Shown here: one piece after another, positions 46,900 to 59,479 of the stretch
Numbering within the stretch: position 1 is the stretch's first letter
Layout: every line of letters starts with the position of its first letter
DNA from: Cynocephalus volans
Taxonomy: Eukaryota; Chordata; Mammalia; Dermoptera; Cynocephalidae
NCBI RefSeq assembly: GCF_027409185.1
Contig: NC_084463.1
Coordinates: 157,643,869-157,707,868, forward strand
Direction of reading: 5' to 3'
DNA: 64,000 bases
The notes under the pieces: generated by a model
What the model saw: the letters and a program-made list of their open reading frames with translations, nothing else
What the model was told of the DNA's origin: nothing
Databases searched by the model: none
Program-made: the position numbers and the translations under genes

Positions 46900-49800
46900 T
46901 ATATGCTATTCCTCCTTTGCATTCAATGCAATTTTTATGCCTCAGCCTTGGATACAACTTAGTGTTCTTCCTTTAAAAACTTTTTTTTTTCTTTAAGAAG
47001 ATGTTCCAAAATTTTACATTGATGGTTTTTGGTGTGGAGAGTGAGTGGGATGTAATCTCATATGCCTCATTTTGGAGCAATTTCTTGTGTTATTTCCATG
47101 GCAATATGGTGCTTACCATTACCTCTTTTTCCCATTCTAGAATTTTGTAGTAGGACATCTGGATTGATTCTTGAACATTTTTCTTTTCACTCTTATAGTT
47201 TTCTTTAATTTATCCTCTTCATATATAATACTTTTTGTTATACTATTTTAATTTTGTCTTCCATTATTTTATAAACTTCTCATGCAATAATACTTTTAAT
47301 TTTGTGGACTCTTTGTTGCCTTTTGAGTGATTTTTTAAAACATCAAGGAAATGAGAGATCTTAGTAATGTGGAATTCTGAGATCCATAAATGTGCCCCAT
47401 GAGAAGAAGCATCTGAAATGTCCAAAGGACCTAGACCAATCACAGAACGGTTTGTGTCTATTAAGACCTTTCTTATTCCTATGTTTTTTCTCTTCCTATA
47501 CCCCAACACTGAAGCTGTCTTAAACCAAGTTTAGTTACTGTGGCAAGAACTGGTGTAAGTGTCAGGAGAGGAGAAAAGGGAAGCATTAATTTTAAGTCCA
47601 TGTAAAGTTTTGATATTACACAGGCCTGCATATTCTTATTTCTGAATTGAGACACCGAGCATCATTTTTTAATAGACAAAGGATAGCCATTGAAGGTTTA
47701 CTCAAAGTAAGCATATGACAAAGTTATAGCTGTGTTTTCAAAATATTGATCTTGTTCTAGAGTATCAAATAGATAGTACACAAAAGTAATTTAAAGAAGA
47801 AAGCCTAGGTAGAGATAAGATAAGCTTATTTTATAAAAAAAGTTATGAGGCCCTGCATTAGTAAACAGGTCATGAGAAAGGCCTCAGTGTTAAAGTCAAG
47901 AGACCCAGAGTAAGAAAATCTTTTGTATTTGATAAAACTCAGTTTCCTTTTCATTTTGGACCAAAGTCTCCTAAAAAATGTTGATATTTTCAAAAAGGAA
48001 AAAATACAGGATATGAAGCAAACATAAAATTGACAGCTACAGATTTATTGTCTCTGTGATGGCATCAGCCGTAGGAGAAAATACACAATTACTACTAAAA
48101 TATAGGCATGTCCATCTTTCCAGTAACTTTCTTTCAACCATTCAGATACCCTCAGTCTGGGGAGTCTTGCTTGATCCCACCTCACTCTCTTCAACAGCAG
48201 CTCATGAAGAAAATCACACAGGGCAATAACATAACATGGTTAACTTGATCACAGTAAAACCAATGAATGGTCTGCAATGTCTAGCTTTGGAGGGCTAAAG
48301 AATTACAAAAAGAAAGAGGTCTCAAGTTGATAACCTTTGAGATGCTTGGATTTCTCTTAGTCTTGGGCAGATTGCTTGTCTTCCACCTCCTTCCTCCACA
48401 AATCAATAGCAGCCTGTACCTGTAGGAGTGAAGGTGAGGAAATGGGGACTGCATAGGTTCTACTTGCAGAAATACTGATATAGCTGGTCTGGAGAGTGAC
48501 TGTAAGCTTCTCAGTTGATTTCAAACAGAGCCAGGGTTTGGGACCACTGAGCAGGGCATTTCTCATCCACACATTAAGTGGTAGTAACACTGTCTATGTT
48601 TCCCATTACTAGGGAGGACTAGGTAAGACAGAACAAGGAAAATATCTCACCATAAATGCCTGGACATAGTTATCTCAATAATTATAGACTCTTAGTAGTT
48701 CTAAGATATAATACTAATAGTTCCTAATGTTTGTTGAGTGATTTACTGTTGCTTTGCCCCACACAGATTTGTCACCTCTCTTCCCCTGGGTGGCAGAGCA
48801 CAAAAAGGATTACTCAAAGCTAATGTCTTCCAAGCAGTGAGAGATCTCAAAGGGGTTAATCTCATGGAACCCTCAAGAGAAAGGCATTCCTTCCTTTGGG
48901 AAATTAACCATGAACTGGGGTTCTCACCCTGCATTTATTCTCCAGAACAAGAAGTTACAGGAAAAGAACATAGGTGGGGTTATGACCAATTATAGTTTAA
49001 CAATAAAGGCTGGTAACAAGCAATGTGACATTCCATAATGCAATTTGCAAAAGGTTGTCAATCCACCAACAAAAGCTTGATCTTAGCAAACACTGTTTTT
49101 CCCTACAGCAATTTCCAAGTATCTTTACATATCAATCAGTAACTTGTCTGTCCTTGAGCCAGCAACCTTGCTGTGCCACAACACTCCATCCACATCAGAG
49201 ACCCTAGCCTAAGAAAAGTTTCCTGTCTTTCGCAAGGTTAACATTTCTATATATATAATTTTAGGAAGTTAGGCTAAACCTGAAACTGCAGGGCTTTGGA
49301 AGCCCTGTGAAATACATTTGCTTTATAAATATTGGTATATTCCACAATTTCCATTGTTAATGTATTTGATATAATCTCACAATAAGTCTGTGATATGCAT
49401 AATATATACTATAGGAAGGTAATGTGATGATAACAGAAGCATGTGTATTTCAGGGCATGGGTACCTGAGAGGGCTTCACAGAGAGAGAGACCTGTGAAAT
49501 GACCTTACAGATGAGGATGTCAGCTGTCCCATTCAGGGAAGGATAGAAAGGCAGAGGGAAAATCATATGTCAAGACACAAGTGTGTGGCTTAGTGTGATG
49601 CATAAGCAAATGGCATAGAGACAAGTGTGGATGAGCAGAGACAACCTGCATAAGTAGAGATGTGAGGTTAGAGGACATGGGGGGATGGGTCTTGCAGTCC
49701 TTGTGTGGAGTCCAAGGAAAGGGCCTTGATCCTCCAGCACTGGTTCCAATCTGGGTGCTCAGAGTGTTGTGTGAGCTCCATGAATCCTTGTGCCCATCGA

Positions 49801-50075
49801 GCAGGTAACAGATTCCACTCACTTAGCTACTAGTTCAAGTGTCCACATACCTTGATATGATTAAAGAACAAATTTATTTAAAAAGCAACGCCAAATTTGT
49901 AATAACTACAGTTTGCTATTTTCTCAATCAAGATGCTTTGTAAATGTAACTATTGTCACATGAGAGAGATTTTAGAATTAAGACCTCTTGTTGAAACATT
50001 TGGGAACACGTGTCCTCTAGTCCTTGAGGGCCATTGAAGAGAGTGTTGGGATCACATTTTAATAGGAGGCTCGTC
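46900..50075. repeat. Tandem array copy 5 (most diverged, no shared L1)
   Basis: Aligns with the first part (46910-47670), middle part (47680-49830) and start of the last part (49830-50075) of the other units. Where copies 2-4 hold the shared L1 tail, it reads straight through (acaaaggatagccattgaagg, about 47677-47697). The last part fades out before SCGB1D. Confidence 0.7.
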
Positions 50076-50880
50076 TGGCCTCATGGAGGAGGATGTATTG
50101 CAGGAAGGGTTCTCAAAGGCCAGGAGACCATTTAGGAGACATTGCTCTGAGCCAGGAAATGTATGGACTGGACTCTGAGGATGGCTGTGGGGATGGAAAG
50201 CAGGAAACTCAACCAAGTGAAGCTGTGGAGGAGGAGGGAGCAGAACTGAGAGGACCCTCAGATGCGAGGACCTAGAGGTGCTGTAGTCGGCTGATTGATG
50301 TCCCCACAGATACCCACTTCCTCATCACTGCAATCTGAGCAAGGAAGCGTTAGCCTAATGTGTGAGTGGGTGGTGTAGACACTTGATCAGCTCTCTGTCT
50401 GGTGTAAAAAAAAAGCTGATTTGAGGTTAAAACCTGGAGATGCCCCGAAATTGTGAGAAGTGGCAAATAATTTATACTGGATATGACATAGGAGTCAATC
50501 CCCAGGGAAGAGATGGGACAAGCAGGTGAGTGTGGTGACGATGGGGCACCAACCAGAGCTGCTGCAGTTGTGGACCATGGGACCGACCAGTGGGGATCCC
50601 CCAGGACAAGACCTTGGCAGATAAAATTGCTGTTTCCCCGATACTGTCATTTTCAGTCATGGCCACATGAATGGGAAATTTATGGAGTACTGCAGGGTGG
50701 TCCTGACCAGAGACTGCCTTTTGTGATGCCTGAACCTCAAGCCACCATTGGGGACAGGATGTTGATTCTCTGGAATTACTATGATAGCACCAAAAGGCCA
50801 TTTCATGATTCAAACCACCCTTGACACAAGGCCTGAGCCTGTAGGTTAATAACAAGACACATGCACAAGTGCAGGACAGG
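50076..50880. other. Flank below SCGB1D, nothing recognised
   Basis: Unique-looking sequence between the array and the SCGB1D poly(A) signal. Open frames of about 100 codons on both strands have no motif. Confidence 0.4.
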
Positions 50881-50883
50881 AAA

Positions 50884-50889
50884 TTTATT
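50884..50889 (-). terminator. Poly(A) signal of the SCGB1D gene
   Basis: AATAAA on the minus strand, about 47 bases past the TGA stop at 50936-50938, so the 3'UTR is short as in other secretoglobins. Confidence 0.8.
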
Positions 50890-50935
50890 GAAGCAAGAAA
50901 TTGAAACCTTCACATTTTTCCAGGGATAAAGGGCA

Positions 50936-53907
50936 TCACAGAAATCGAGAGATAGCACTGCTTATAACATCATCTGCATCTTTGGCACCACACTTAAGGA
51001 ATACTTCAGCCTGAAATAGAAAAATAGAATGAGATCAGTTAGTGACTCTGCTCCTGCAGGTGAGGTTAACTCAGACTGTCACTCACGACTAAGTTGTCAG
51101 TGGGATTTCTGCAGCAAAAGATACTTTGGAAGGGCACAAGGCAGGAAGCCAGGGTCGTGGAAGCTGGAGCACAGACCTGACACAATTATGACCCCCCCAT
51201 GCGTGTCAGGGAGCAGTCTTTCCACAGTCAGGCAAACAAGCCCTGAGTGACCCAGGACTGTGGCTCAGGTCATTAATGGCGGGGAGGGTGAAGAGGGGAC
51301 AGAGTACCCAGCAGTGATTTTCTCTGAGATCCCAGCACAGTGGACTCTGCTTGTCCCCTGCAGTGGGGGACCCAGGGCTGGGAGACCAGGCAGCGCAGGG
51401 AGGGGACTCTGGGCAGCACGGCTGTCAGGAGACCCCCAGCCTCCCAGTGTGGGAATTCTGCCTCACGGCCCCTGCTCTTCTCAGCTCTGAGACTGCAGCT
51501 TCTTTGGGCATTTGCAGCTGAACCTCACGACCTAAACCCAGAGGTAGATGAGCTGGGAGAGCCCTTTACAACCTCTCATTACTTGATAAGACGTAAGGCA
51601 AGTGTTCCCACTTCCATGAGACTGCAGGAGGCAAAGCAGCGAGATCCCTCCCCTGCCGTGGTGAGGAAGAGACGTGTGGGAAGGTGGTGAGAGTGGGCAT
51701 AAGGGCTGGAGTGGGCTCCTGGCCCTGCAGAAGCTGCAAGGAACCCAGCCGGCCACCGCTGTGCACACAGGAGCCACTGTAGTTTCCTCCTCTCTGTATC
51801 TCTCTGCTCAACACTCCCTGCATCCCATGACCTCCACAGTGCCTGTGTCCCACTGGGTGGTGCAACTCGCCCTCGGGACAGCGGCCAGGCAGGATGCAGC
51901 AGTGCTTGACCCCAACACCTCTGTGTGGGGCCCAGCTGTCCTCCTTCTGAAGACATCCAGGGGACCACAGCATCCAGGGAGGTGACCTGAGAAGGAGGAG
52001 CGTGCCCAGGATGCTGTGTGCAGCTGGGTTTAATTCAGCAACTGTCATGTAGCATCCACCCTGAGGCCCCAGGGTCACCCCATCAGAGCTGAGCAGCAGG
52101 GCAGGTGCCACCAACTGTGTTCTTCACGGAGCAGCGAGCCAACCTCATTCCTGGCCATGTGGCTGATCAGAAGCCTCTATGCGTGTAAGGGAGAAAGAAA
52201 TTACCAGTGCTTTTCCAAGAAGGGCTCTGTCCCCGAGGGAGATCTTATCTGTGCATTTCTTTATTTCCCTTTGAGCTGCAAGAGGTCCACGAGGTATATG
52301 AAATTTAGCAAGTTGTATCCTGAGTACAAACTCAGGAGCATATAAGTAGCCTGCCAACGCAGTGGCAAGAGATGGACACAGCACGGCATTGGCTGGAGCA
52401 GAAGGAAAAGAAACACAATTAAGAGAGTAACTTTTCTGCATAACTCCCTGATGTTACAACTAGGTGGGAACCCCAAGAATTTTGTGCTCCTACCCCCTAA
52501 TTGTGCTGATGATAGTCTTCGACCCTCAAGACTGGAATTCCTGAGGTCACACAGCAAGCTGCAGAGCTAGGACTGGGAAGGAAGTTTCCTGATGCCTAAT
52601 TCAGTTTATTTTTTAAAGCACACTCCACTACTTTACAAAACTTGTGAAGAAATTAACATTGTATCATAGAAGCAGACAGAACTCTTGAAAAAGAGCTAAG
52701 TAGCTTTCATACATATCAAAACTTATTTACATTGTTAGGATTGGGTCTTTCTTTCTGCAGTGATGTCCAGAATCCAGACAGAGGGTGAGAGAGAACTGGG
52801 GCTCTTTCCTGCTCCAGTGGAAATTGTGCTGAGACCTGGAATGACGACTTTCCTTGGTCTGGATTCCCCATTTCCCCAACTCTCTTGCAACCACCCTGCA
52901 CCCAGGAAGTGCCCTACCAGCTCCAATGTGACACCCCGTCAGAGCAAATCAATCTCCTGGGAGACTTTTGAGAGAAAAGGATCAGAGGCAACACAGGGAA
53001 AGAGCATGAGGTCCAGAAAGAAAGGGAAAACTCAGAAAGACTGAATTAGCACCCAGGACAAGAAGATATACAGTGTTGTTGATGGGATGGTTAGAATTAA
53101 TTCCACATAACAAACATCGTAGGTCTGATAATTGTCCTAGTTCTGCTACAGGAAGTGGTGACTCCCAGGAAACCAGTAGGACTCCTAGATATATCAAGTG
53201 CTACTTATTCCCAGAGCCCATTTGCAGGTTTATTCATCAGATTCAGAGAGCACTGGCTCTTCTCGAACTGGGACCTCTCCTAAGATCTTTCCAGCCGTAA
53301 CATTTTGTGATCTGAACTTATGAGTTAAGAGGCCATGGGCTTAACTGGCACCTAAGGACTCTGGGGAGGAGAAAGTCTGTTATCCTCAGCTCTTGGGTTC
53401 ATATCTACAGCTGGGCTCCTGATGTACTTTATCTCACTGCATGCTCACGGCCACTCTCGGTGGTAGCTGTGGGCACCAGTGGTAAGAGGAGGTTCAGAGA
53501 GATGAAGCGTTTGGCCCAAGGTCAAAGGGCTGGGAAGTGGCAGGGCTCAGATTCCCACCCAGACCTCCCATTACATCCGGCAGCATCAGAAACACAGATC
53601 TCAGTGAAGGAAGGAAGCTGCAGGCAGAATTCTCAAGATTTGTACTCAGTACTCTTCTTATAAAAGTTCCTGGGTGCTGGAAAATTGATAAAATGAGCTC
53701 TGGGCTTTGGGGAGCTAGTTCAACAAGCACAGGGAAAGGTTCAAATTTTGGCCTATTCCAGACCCCAACTCCAACCTAAGGAGGCTTACCTGGTGTTCAC
53801 AGAAGGGGACTTACCAGGGGTGGGTGCCAGACTGATTACAAATGACACTCACCCTCGAAGCAGCAAAGAGCCAGAGTGACCAGCAGGAGACACACAGGCA
53901 GCCTCAT
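50936..53907 (-). CDS. SCGB1D: Secretoglobin family 1D (lipophilin-like), three exons, C-terminal extension
   Basis: Coding exons on the minus strand are 53853-53907, 52205-52392 and 50936-51010 (55, 188 and 75 nt); introns are GT-AG with phases 1 and 0, as in the SCGB2A gene here. The 105-residue product starts with a signal peptide (MRLPVCLLLVTLALCCFEA), then NAVLCPSL. The helical core contains IQLAKFHIP and EIKKCTDKIS. Cysteines 24, 65 and 88 sit exactly where SCGB1D proteins have theirs. Human members stop two residues after the third cysteine (90 residues); this one reads on for 17 residues (GAKDADDVISSAISRFL) before TGA. SCGB1D subunits are secreted and pair with SCGB2A subunits through these cysteines. 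Which human SCGB1D is orthologous cannot be told. Confidence 0.9.
52525..52635 (+). repeat. MIR fragment in SCGB1D intron 1
   Basis: gaggtcacacagcaagctgc, agagctaggactgggaag and the ending ccactacttt follow the 3' half of MIR. Confidence 0.6.
53415..53570 (+). repeat. MIR element in SCGB1D intron 1
   Basis: actttatctcactgcatgct, gaggttcagagagatgaagc and cccaaggtcaaagggctggg follow the MIR core and tail. Confidence 0.7.
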
Positions 53908-53999
53908 GGTGGTTTACTTTGCTCTGAGCTTTCAGCTTTAGCAAAGCAGGAGAGATTTGGAGGTGACTGCAGGAGCCTGCGAGCCCGCGGATCCCAGGG

Positions 54000-54007
54000 C
54001 TATTTGT
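54000..54007 (-). promoter_or_regulatory. TATA-like box of the SCGB1D gene
   Basis: ACAAATAG on the minus strand, 93 bases above the start codon. Like the SCGB2A box it is followed by a short leader, and both leaders contain CACCTCCAAA. Confidence 0.55.
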
Positions 54008-54204
54008 ACTCAGTGAGCCTCACTGGTCCTGCCCACACAGGCATGAGGCAGGTCACAAGACCTGGCTTCCAGCCCTCCCTTCCCCAGCAAGGCTGATGTC
54101 ATCCATCAGGGTCACAACCCCAGGAGCCCCAAGGGAATGTTGCTCCGTCCTCCAGGAGAGTGTTCAGGTACCTCTGGAAGTGTTCCCTGGATCTCCAGTT
54201 TGTT

Positions 54205-57055
54205 TATGATCTTTTATAATTTTTTTTAAATTTTGACATTTATTTTTATATATTTGTAAGGTACAGCGTGTTATTTCAACACATGCATATACTGGACATC
54301 GATTCACTTAGAATAGATAGCATAGCTTTGTACTCGTTCATCCACCAATCCCCCTCCCTCCCTGCCCCTTCTCCCCTGTGGCCTCTGTTATCCATTATTT
54401 TACTCTCTACTTCTATGATAACCCCTCTTTTTTTTTTTTTTAAGATTCCACAGATGAGTGAGATCATGTTATATCTGTTTTTCCGTACCTGGCTTACTTC
54501 AGTTAACATAATGGTCTCCAATTTTATCTAGGTTGCTGCAAATGACAAATTTCATTTTTTAAAATAGCTGAATAGTATTCTATTGTGTGTATATACCACA
54601 GGTTTCTTTTTTTCTTATCCATTCATTCATTGACGAGCATTTAGTTTGATTCCATCTCTTGGCTATTGAGAAGAGTGTCGCAATGAACACAGGAGTGCAG
54701 GTGTTTTTTGACATATTGATTTCATTTCCTTTGGATAAATATCCCATAGTGGAATTACCAGGTCAGAAAGTAGTTCAATTTTTAGTTTCTGAGGAACTTT
54801 CATACAACTTTCCACAATGGCTGTACCAACTTACATTCCCACCAACAATGTAAGAGTTCCCTTTTCTCCACATCCTCGCCAGCATCTGTTATTTTTGGTC
54901 TTTTTGATAATAGTCATTCTAACTAGAGTAAGATGATATCTCCTTGTGGTTTTAATTTGCATTTCCCTGATGATTAGTGATGGTGAGCTTTTTTTTTTTT
55001 TTTTTTTTTTTTCACGTGCCTGTTGGCCATTTGTATGTCTGCTTTTGAGAAATGTCTGTTTAGGTGCTTGGCCCATTTTTAAACAGGGTTATTTGTTTTG
55101 GGTTTTTTGGGGTTTTTTTTCCTGTTGTACTCTCTGAGTTCCTTATATATTCTGGATATTAGCCCAGTGTCTGATGTGTAGTTGCAGATACTATCCCGCA
55201 TCCTGTAAGGTGTCTTTTCCCTATGTTGATTTTGTTGGTTGCGGTGCAGCTTTTTGATTGATATAGTCCCATTTGCCTATTTTTGTTTTCTTCTAGTTTT
55301 ATAGTTTTGGGTTCTAAATTGAGGTCTTTAATCCATTTAGAGTTGATTTTCGGGTATGGTGAGAGATCGAGTCTAGGTTTTATCTTGTGCGTGTGTATAT
55401 CCAGTTTTCCCAACACCATTTATTGAAGAGGTTGTCCTTTCACCAGTGTATATTTTTCACACCTTTGCTGAAAATCAGTTGGTTGTAAATGTGTGGGTTT
55501 ATTTTTATGCCAGTGCTATGCCATTTTGGTTACTACAGCTTTATAGTATGTTTTGATGTTAGGTAGTGTGATGTTTCCAACTTTGTTCTTTTTGTTTAAA
55601 ATTGCTTTGCTATATGGGGTCTTTTGTGATTCCATACAAATTTTAAGGTCATTTTTTCTATTTCTGTGAAGAATGTCATTAGTATTTTGACAGAAATTGA
55701 GCTGAATCTGTTGATTGCTTTGGGTAATATGGACATTTTGATATTAATTCTTCCAATCCATGAAAAGGGAGTATCTTTCCATCTATTTGTGTCTTCTTCA
55801 ATTTCTTTCATCAACATTTTCTAGTTTTCATTGTAGAGGTGTTTCACCTCCTTGGTTAAATTTACTCCAAAGTATTTCCTTTTTTTTGGTAAATGGGGTT
55901 ACTTTCTTGATTTCTTCTCCATCTTCAAATATTTCATTATTGGCATATAGGAATGCTATTGATTTTTGTGTGTTGATTTTGTATCCTACCACTTTACTGA
56001 ATTCATTTATTAGCTCTAGTAATATTTTGGTTCAGTCTTTAGGGTTTTCTATGTATACGATCATGTCATCTGCAAATAGGGATAGTTTGACTTCCTCCTT
56101 TCCAATTTGGATGTCTTTCCATTGCCTTTACTGCTCAATATGAGAACTTTATCTCTGGTCTTTGTTTTTTATCCCTTCTGTGATGGATTAATAGCAACCC
56201 CCACCACTTAAGCATTGCCCTGGAACTAATTTGCTCTCTTGTGGTTAATACCCATATTAGGGGAAATTTCTGTCCAGGGGACTGGAATTTGAACTCTGTG
56301 CCTGAGCTAAACTGCTGCCATACGATTGTTTCTCAGACTGGAAAAAACATTTTCTGTGAACTGGATTTTAAATGTCAGTCTTTTAGTCCAGATCATGTGG
56401 GGTCAACATAGATGCAAGTGAGCTATGTGGAAATTCGGGCCCAGCACTGTCTTCCCTGCAAGCTGTACCCCTGAAGTTCTATGGCACTGACCAGTCTGCA
56501 CTCTGTGGTACCTGTGCCAATTGGAAGGCAGATCACCTTCCTATACTGCCTGGATCAGCCCCCTGCCCCGGCATTGAAACTGTTTCCTGTGGGGAGGGCC
56601 CCACACAAATCCCCACAAAGACTCGGTGACCTCTGGACGATTCCAACCCTCCATTGGCTGTGGCCCTGCCCTCCTATGCAGGCACTGGGGAAGCTTGTGA
56701 GCAGCTATGCTGGCCTGGAAATGGCATGGTGCCATCCAAAGTGATTTTTTTTGCTGGTGGTCGTGGCACCCTTCTCTCCTGCAGACTCCAAGTAGCTTCA
56801 CACAAAGGGCCCTGCTGTGGCTGTGCCATCTCCAGGTAGCTGCTCTGTGAGCTGTACAGAGCTGGCCCAGAAAGGTGGTTCCTGCTCCCATTTGCTGTAA
56901 TTTTCCACGCCTTCATGGATTCAGAAAGCATCTCTGCTTCTTTCTCCAAGTCCCAGTGATTACAAAATGGTAGTTTTTGTGTGTTTTAATGGTTGTAAAT
57001 TGATCTCTTGAGGGAAAAGTGATGCCAGGGTTACCTACTCTGCCATCTCGGTTAT
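54205..57055 (-). mobile_element. L1 with 5'UTR joined to ORF2 by internal deletion
   Basis: On the minus strand, L1 5'UTR (57055 to about 56170; it matches the first part of the composite element at 26105-27087) connects directly to ORF2 reverse transcriptase sequence (about 56110-54450) and a 3'UTR with a pyrimidine-rich block (forward strand) at 54345-54375. ORF1 and the endonuclease, roughly 3 kb, are missing. Broken frames; old. Confidence 0.8.
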
Positions 57056-57059
57056 AGAT

Positions 57060-58860
57060 CTCTGTTTCGGAGCTTTTGATGATTCTATCTTTGTTCTTTA
57101 TGTCAGAGTAGAGGCGCAGGTGGGTTCTGACATCAGGAAGATGGAACCTGAGGACACAGGAAGCTGGAGAGCGGTGCTTTGGTTATGGATAAGCAGGCAC
57201 ATAAGGAACCCACTTTGACCCCCCTCTGCTGTTCTGACAGCTGACCAGGAGTGTTTCTGTCACACATTATCAAGTCTGAACAAGAACATCCCTCTCCCTT
57301 GGCCCCTCCATCACCACCACTTGAGCCCAAGGGCACCTTACAACACTGTTGAGCACATCCCACCTTCGGAGAATTTCCTTGGGGAAAACAACTGCTCCGC
57401 CTGCTCTCTAGCTGCCCTCACTCCACAGTCAGAGCCTCTGTTTATAGGTGGAGTTGTCCACAGAGCTGAGGTTCCAATTTTCTGTCCATTATCAGCAAGG
57501 CTACCATGATGCCTAGGTACCCACAGATAAACACCACTTCCTTCCCGTTCCCAAGAAACTCCTGGCGTGTAAGGATCCAGGTAAGAGTCAGAGGTGTTGA
57601 GAGTTTCTCTGCTCTAGGAAAGGTGCTGGAAATGAAGATGCAGACGCACAGGGTGGGTGTCACCCCCTTCTCCCTTGGGCTCAGGTCTTCCACTTCAAAC
57701 CAAGCTTGGCTGCCTGGACCAAACGCATTTCAATGAAAGGCAGAGCTGTCTGCAGGGACCCCCTCCCCACCAACCATCCTGTGTGATGGACGTGAGAAAC
57801 ACTGATAAACGTCACTGGGTCTCAACCAAACCTGCAAACATGTCTCTGATAGCACAGCTCACAAGCTCCCCTTCAATGGCAAAGGTGTTTCTCAGGGGTG
57901 CTCATCCTGAATGCCCAAGAGAGAAACACCAGTCAGTGATCCTAAGTTACTGTAAGCAGAAGTTTAAAATAAAGCAAAAAGCATTTTAAATCAAACTGTG
58001 AAGCTCTAAACTGATGGAAGGAAGCTCCTCTTTAGTTTTGCTGGTCCAGTAGTAGGGTCGCAGCCTCTGAGCAAACAGGCCCAGCAGTTGCCAAGCCCTT
58101 AGGGGCTCATCCTCGGTCTGTCCACAGCCAGGAGCAGAGGGCTCTGTGCAAACACAGCAGGCACGGGAAGTTCTGAGGGAAGCTTGGGAAGTGAGGACGG
58201 ATGCACAGAGCAGCGTGTCTGAGACATACACAAGGATCTATGGAGTCTTGTCCTACAGAGAAGTTGTGGGGAGGGAGCCCGAGAGAACAGCATGAGGGGA
58301 GATGAGACAGTGTCAACCAAGGGCTGGCCGGGGCACATCAGGTGGCCGGTTAACCTGGAACATAAAGGGACACGTGGACTAGAGAAGGCTTTGGGACTGT
58401 GAAGACAGGATGGGACAAATCACAGAGTATTTGCATTCTGCTCGGTGTGAGATGGTGGCAGAATGGGTGGGAGAGCTGAGACACTGCCAGGATTATTGTC
58501 CCAGTGCCTATTGCTGGGTTTCAAATCTCAAGTCAAAATCACATGACCTTGGAGTCAAAATTACACTTTTCAATCATCTGATTTCTAAACTACCCACTCC
58601 TCCAGATTCAAAACCAAGAGGGCTTCTAACCCATTCTCTTTCCTATGCTTTTTTTTCCATTGACTGATTATTCAGCCAACAAGCATATTTTTTCTCTTGA
58701 GCAAACAACCATTGTCGTAGTTTCATAGAATACAATGTTCAATAAAAATTGAGTCATCACAATAACAATGAGATGATTATTTCTGGAAACACACAGTTGT
58801 CATCCTCCATACAGTTCCTAGGGGTTGCAAAATCTTCTGTAGCTAATTATAAAAGTGGTA
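57060..58860. other. Intergenic, no gene recognised
   Basis: Mixed-composition sequence with short open frames on both strands and no motifs or splice pattern I can support. Confidence 0.4.
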
Positions 58861-58878
58861 ATAAAAAGAATAGCAATG

Positions 58879-59040
58879 GGGCCAGCCCCGTGGCTCACTT
58901 GGGAGAGTGCGGAGCTGGTAGCGCTGAGGCCATGGGTTCGGATCCTATATAGGGATGGCCGGTGCACTCACTGGCTGAGCGTGGTGCGGACAACACCAAG
59001 CCAAGGGTTGCAATTCCCTTACCAGTTAAAAAAAAAAAAA
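58879..59040 (+). mobile_element. tRNA-derived SINE (CYN-like)
   Basis: Starts ggccagccccgtggctcact after one leading base, with tRNA-like head, ggttcggatcctatataggg and ggccggtgcactcactggct, a tail segment caattcccttaccagtt and a poly(A). The exact target duplication aaagaatagcaatg is at 58865-58878 and 59041-59054. Confidence 0.88.
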
Positions 59041-59094
59041 AAAGAATAGCAATGTTTTTGGATTCCTGACAATGGCCAGACACTGAAAAACACA

Positions 59095-59245
59095 ATTTCT
59101 TGCATTCAGTACTTGCCACAAATGTATAACATATAAGCTATTATGTTTCCCAGTTTACAGTTGAGACCGTTGACTTACAGAAAGCAAGAAACCTCCTCAA
59201 AGTTGCATAATGTGGAAGCCAGAAAGTGCTCAGGCACTGATATGT
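59095..59245 (+). repeat. MIR fragment
   Basis: Tail words such as cagtttacagttgagacc, cctcctcaaagttgcataat and gccagaaagtg are MIR-like. Confidence 0.5.
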
Positions 59246-59479
59246 GAGCTATGAAGTAGCAAACTGGAACTTTCAACTGGTGGTGGTGATGTGTCAGGTG
59301 GGCTGGAGGTGGATGCAAGTTAAATTCTGTTGCGGCCTCTCCTTGTGTCTCAGGTTGCAATGGAAATAAATCGTTCTAGGTGATGACACCTCACCATGTG
59401 TCTTCATTTGGCTCTCTTTGTTTCTTCTTTTTTTTTAAAGAATATATGTATATGTAGATATAGATATATGAGGGATCTT

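Noticed and set aside
51566-52114. 182-codon open frame on the minus strand
   Set aside because: Lies entirely in intron 2 of SCGB1D, overlaps other frames and has no recognisable motif.
58879-58970. True tRNA gene (also at 6358, 10994, 23966 and 61020)
   Set aside because: tRNA-like boxes are present, but each belongs to a SINE with a non-tRNA body; those at 6358, 10994 and 58879 end in a poly(A) tail and are flanked by target duplications.
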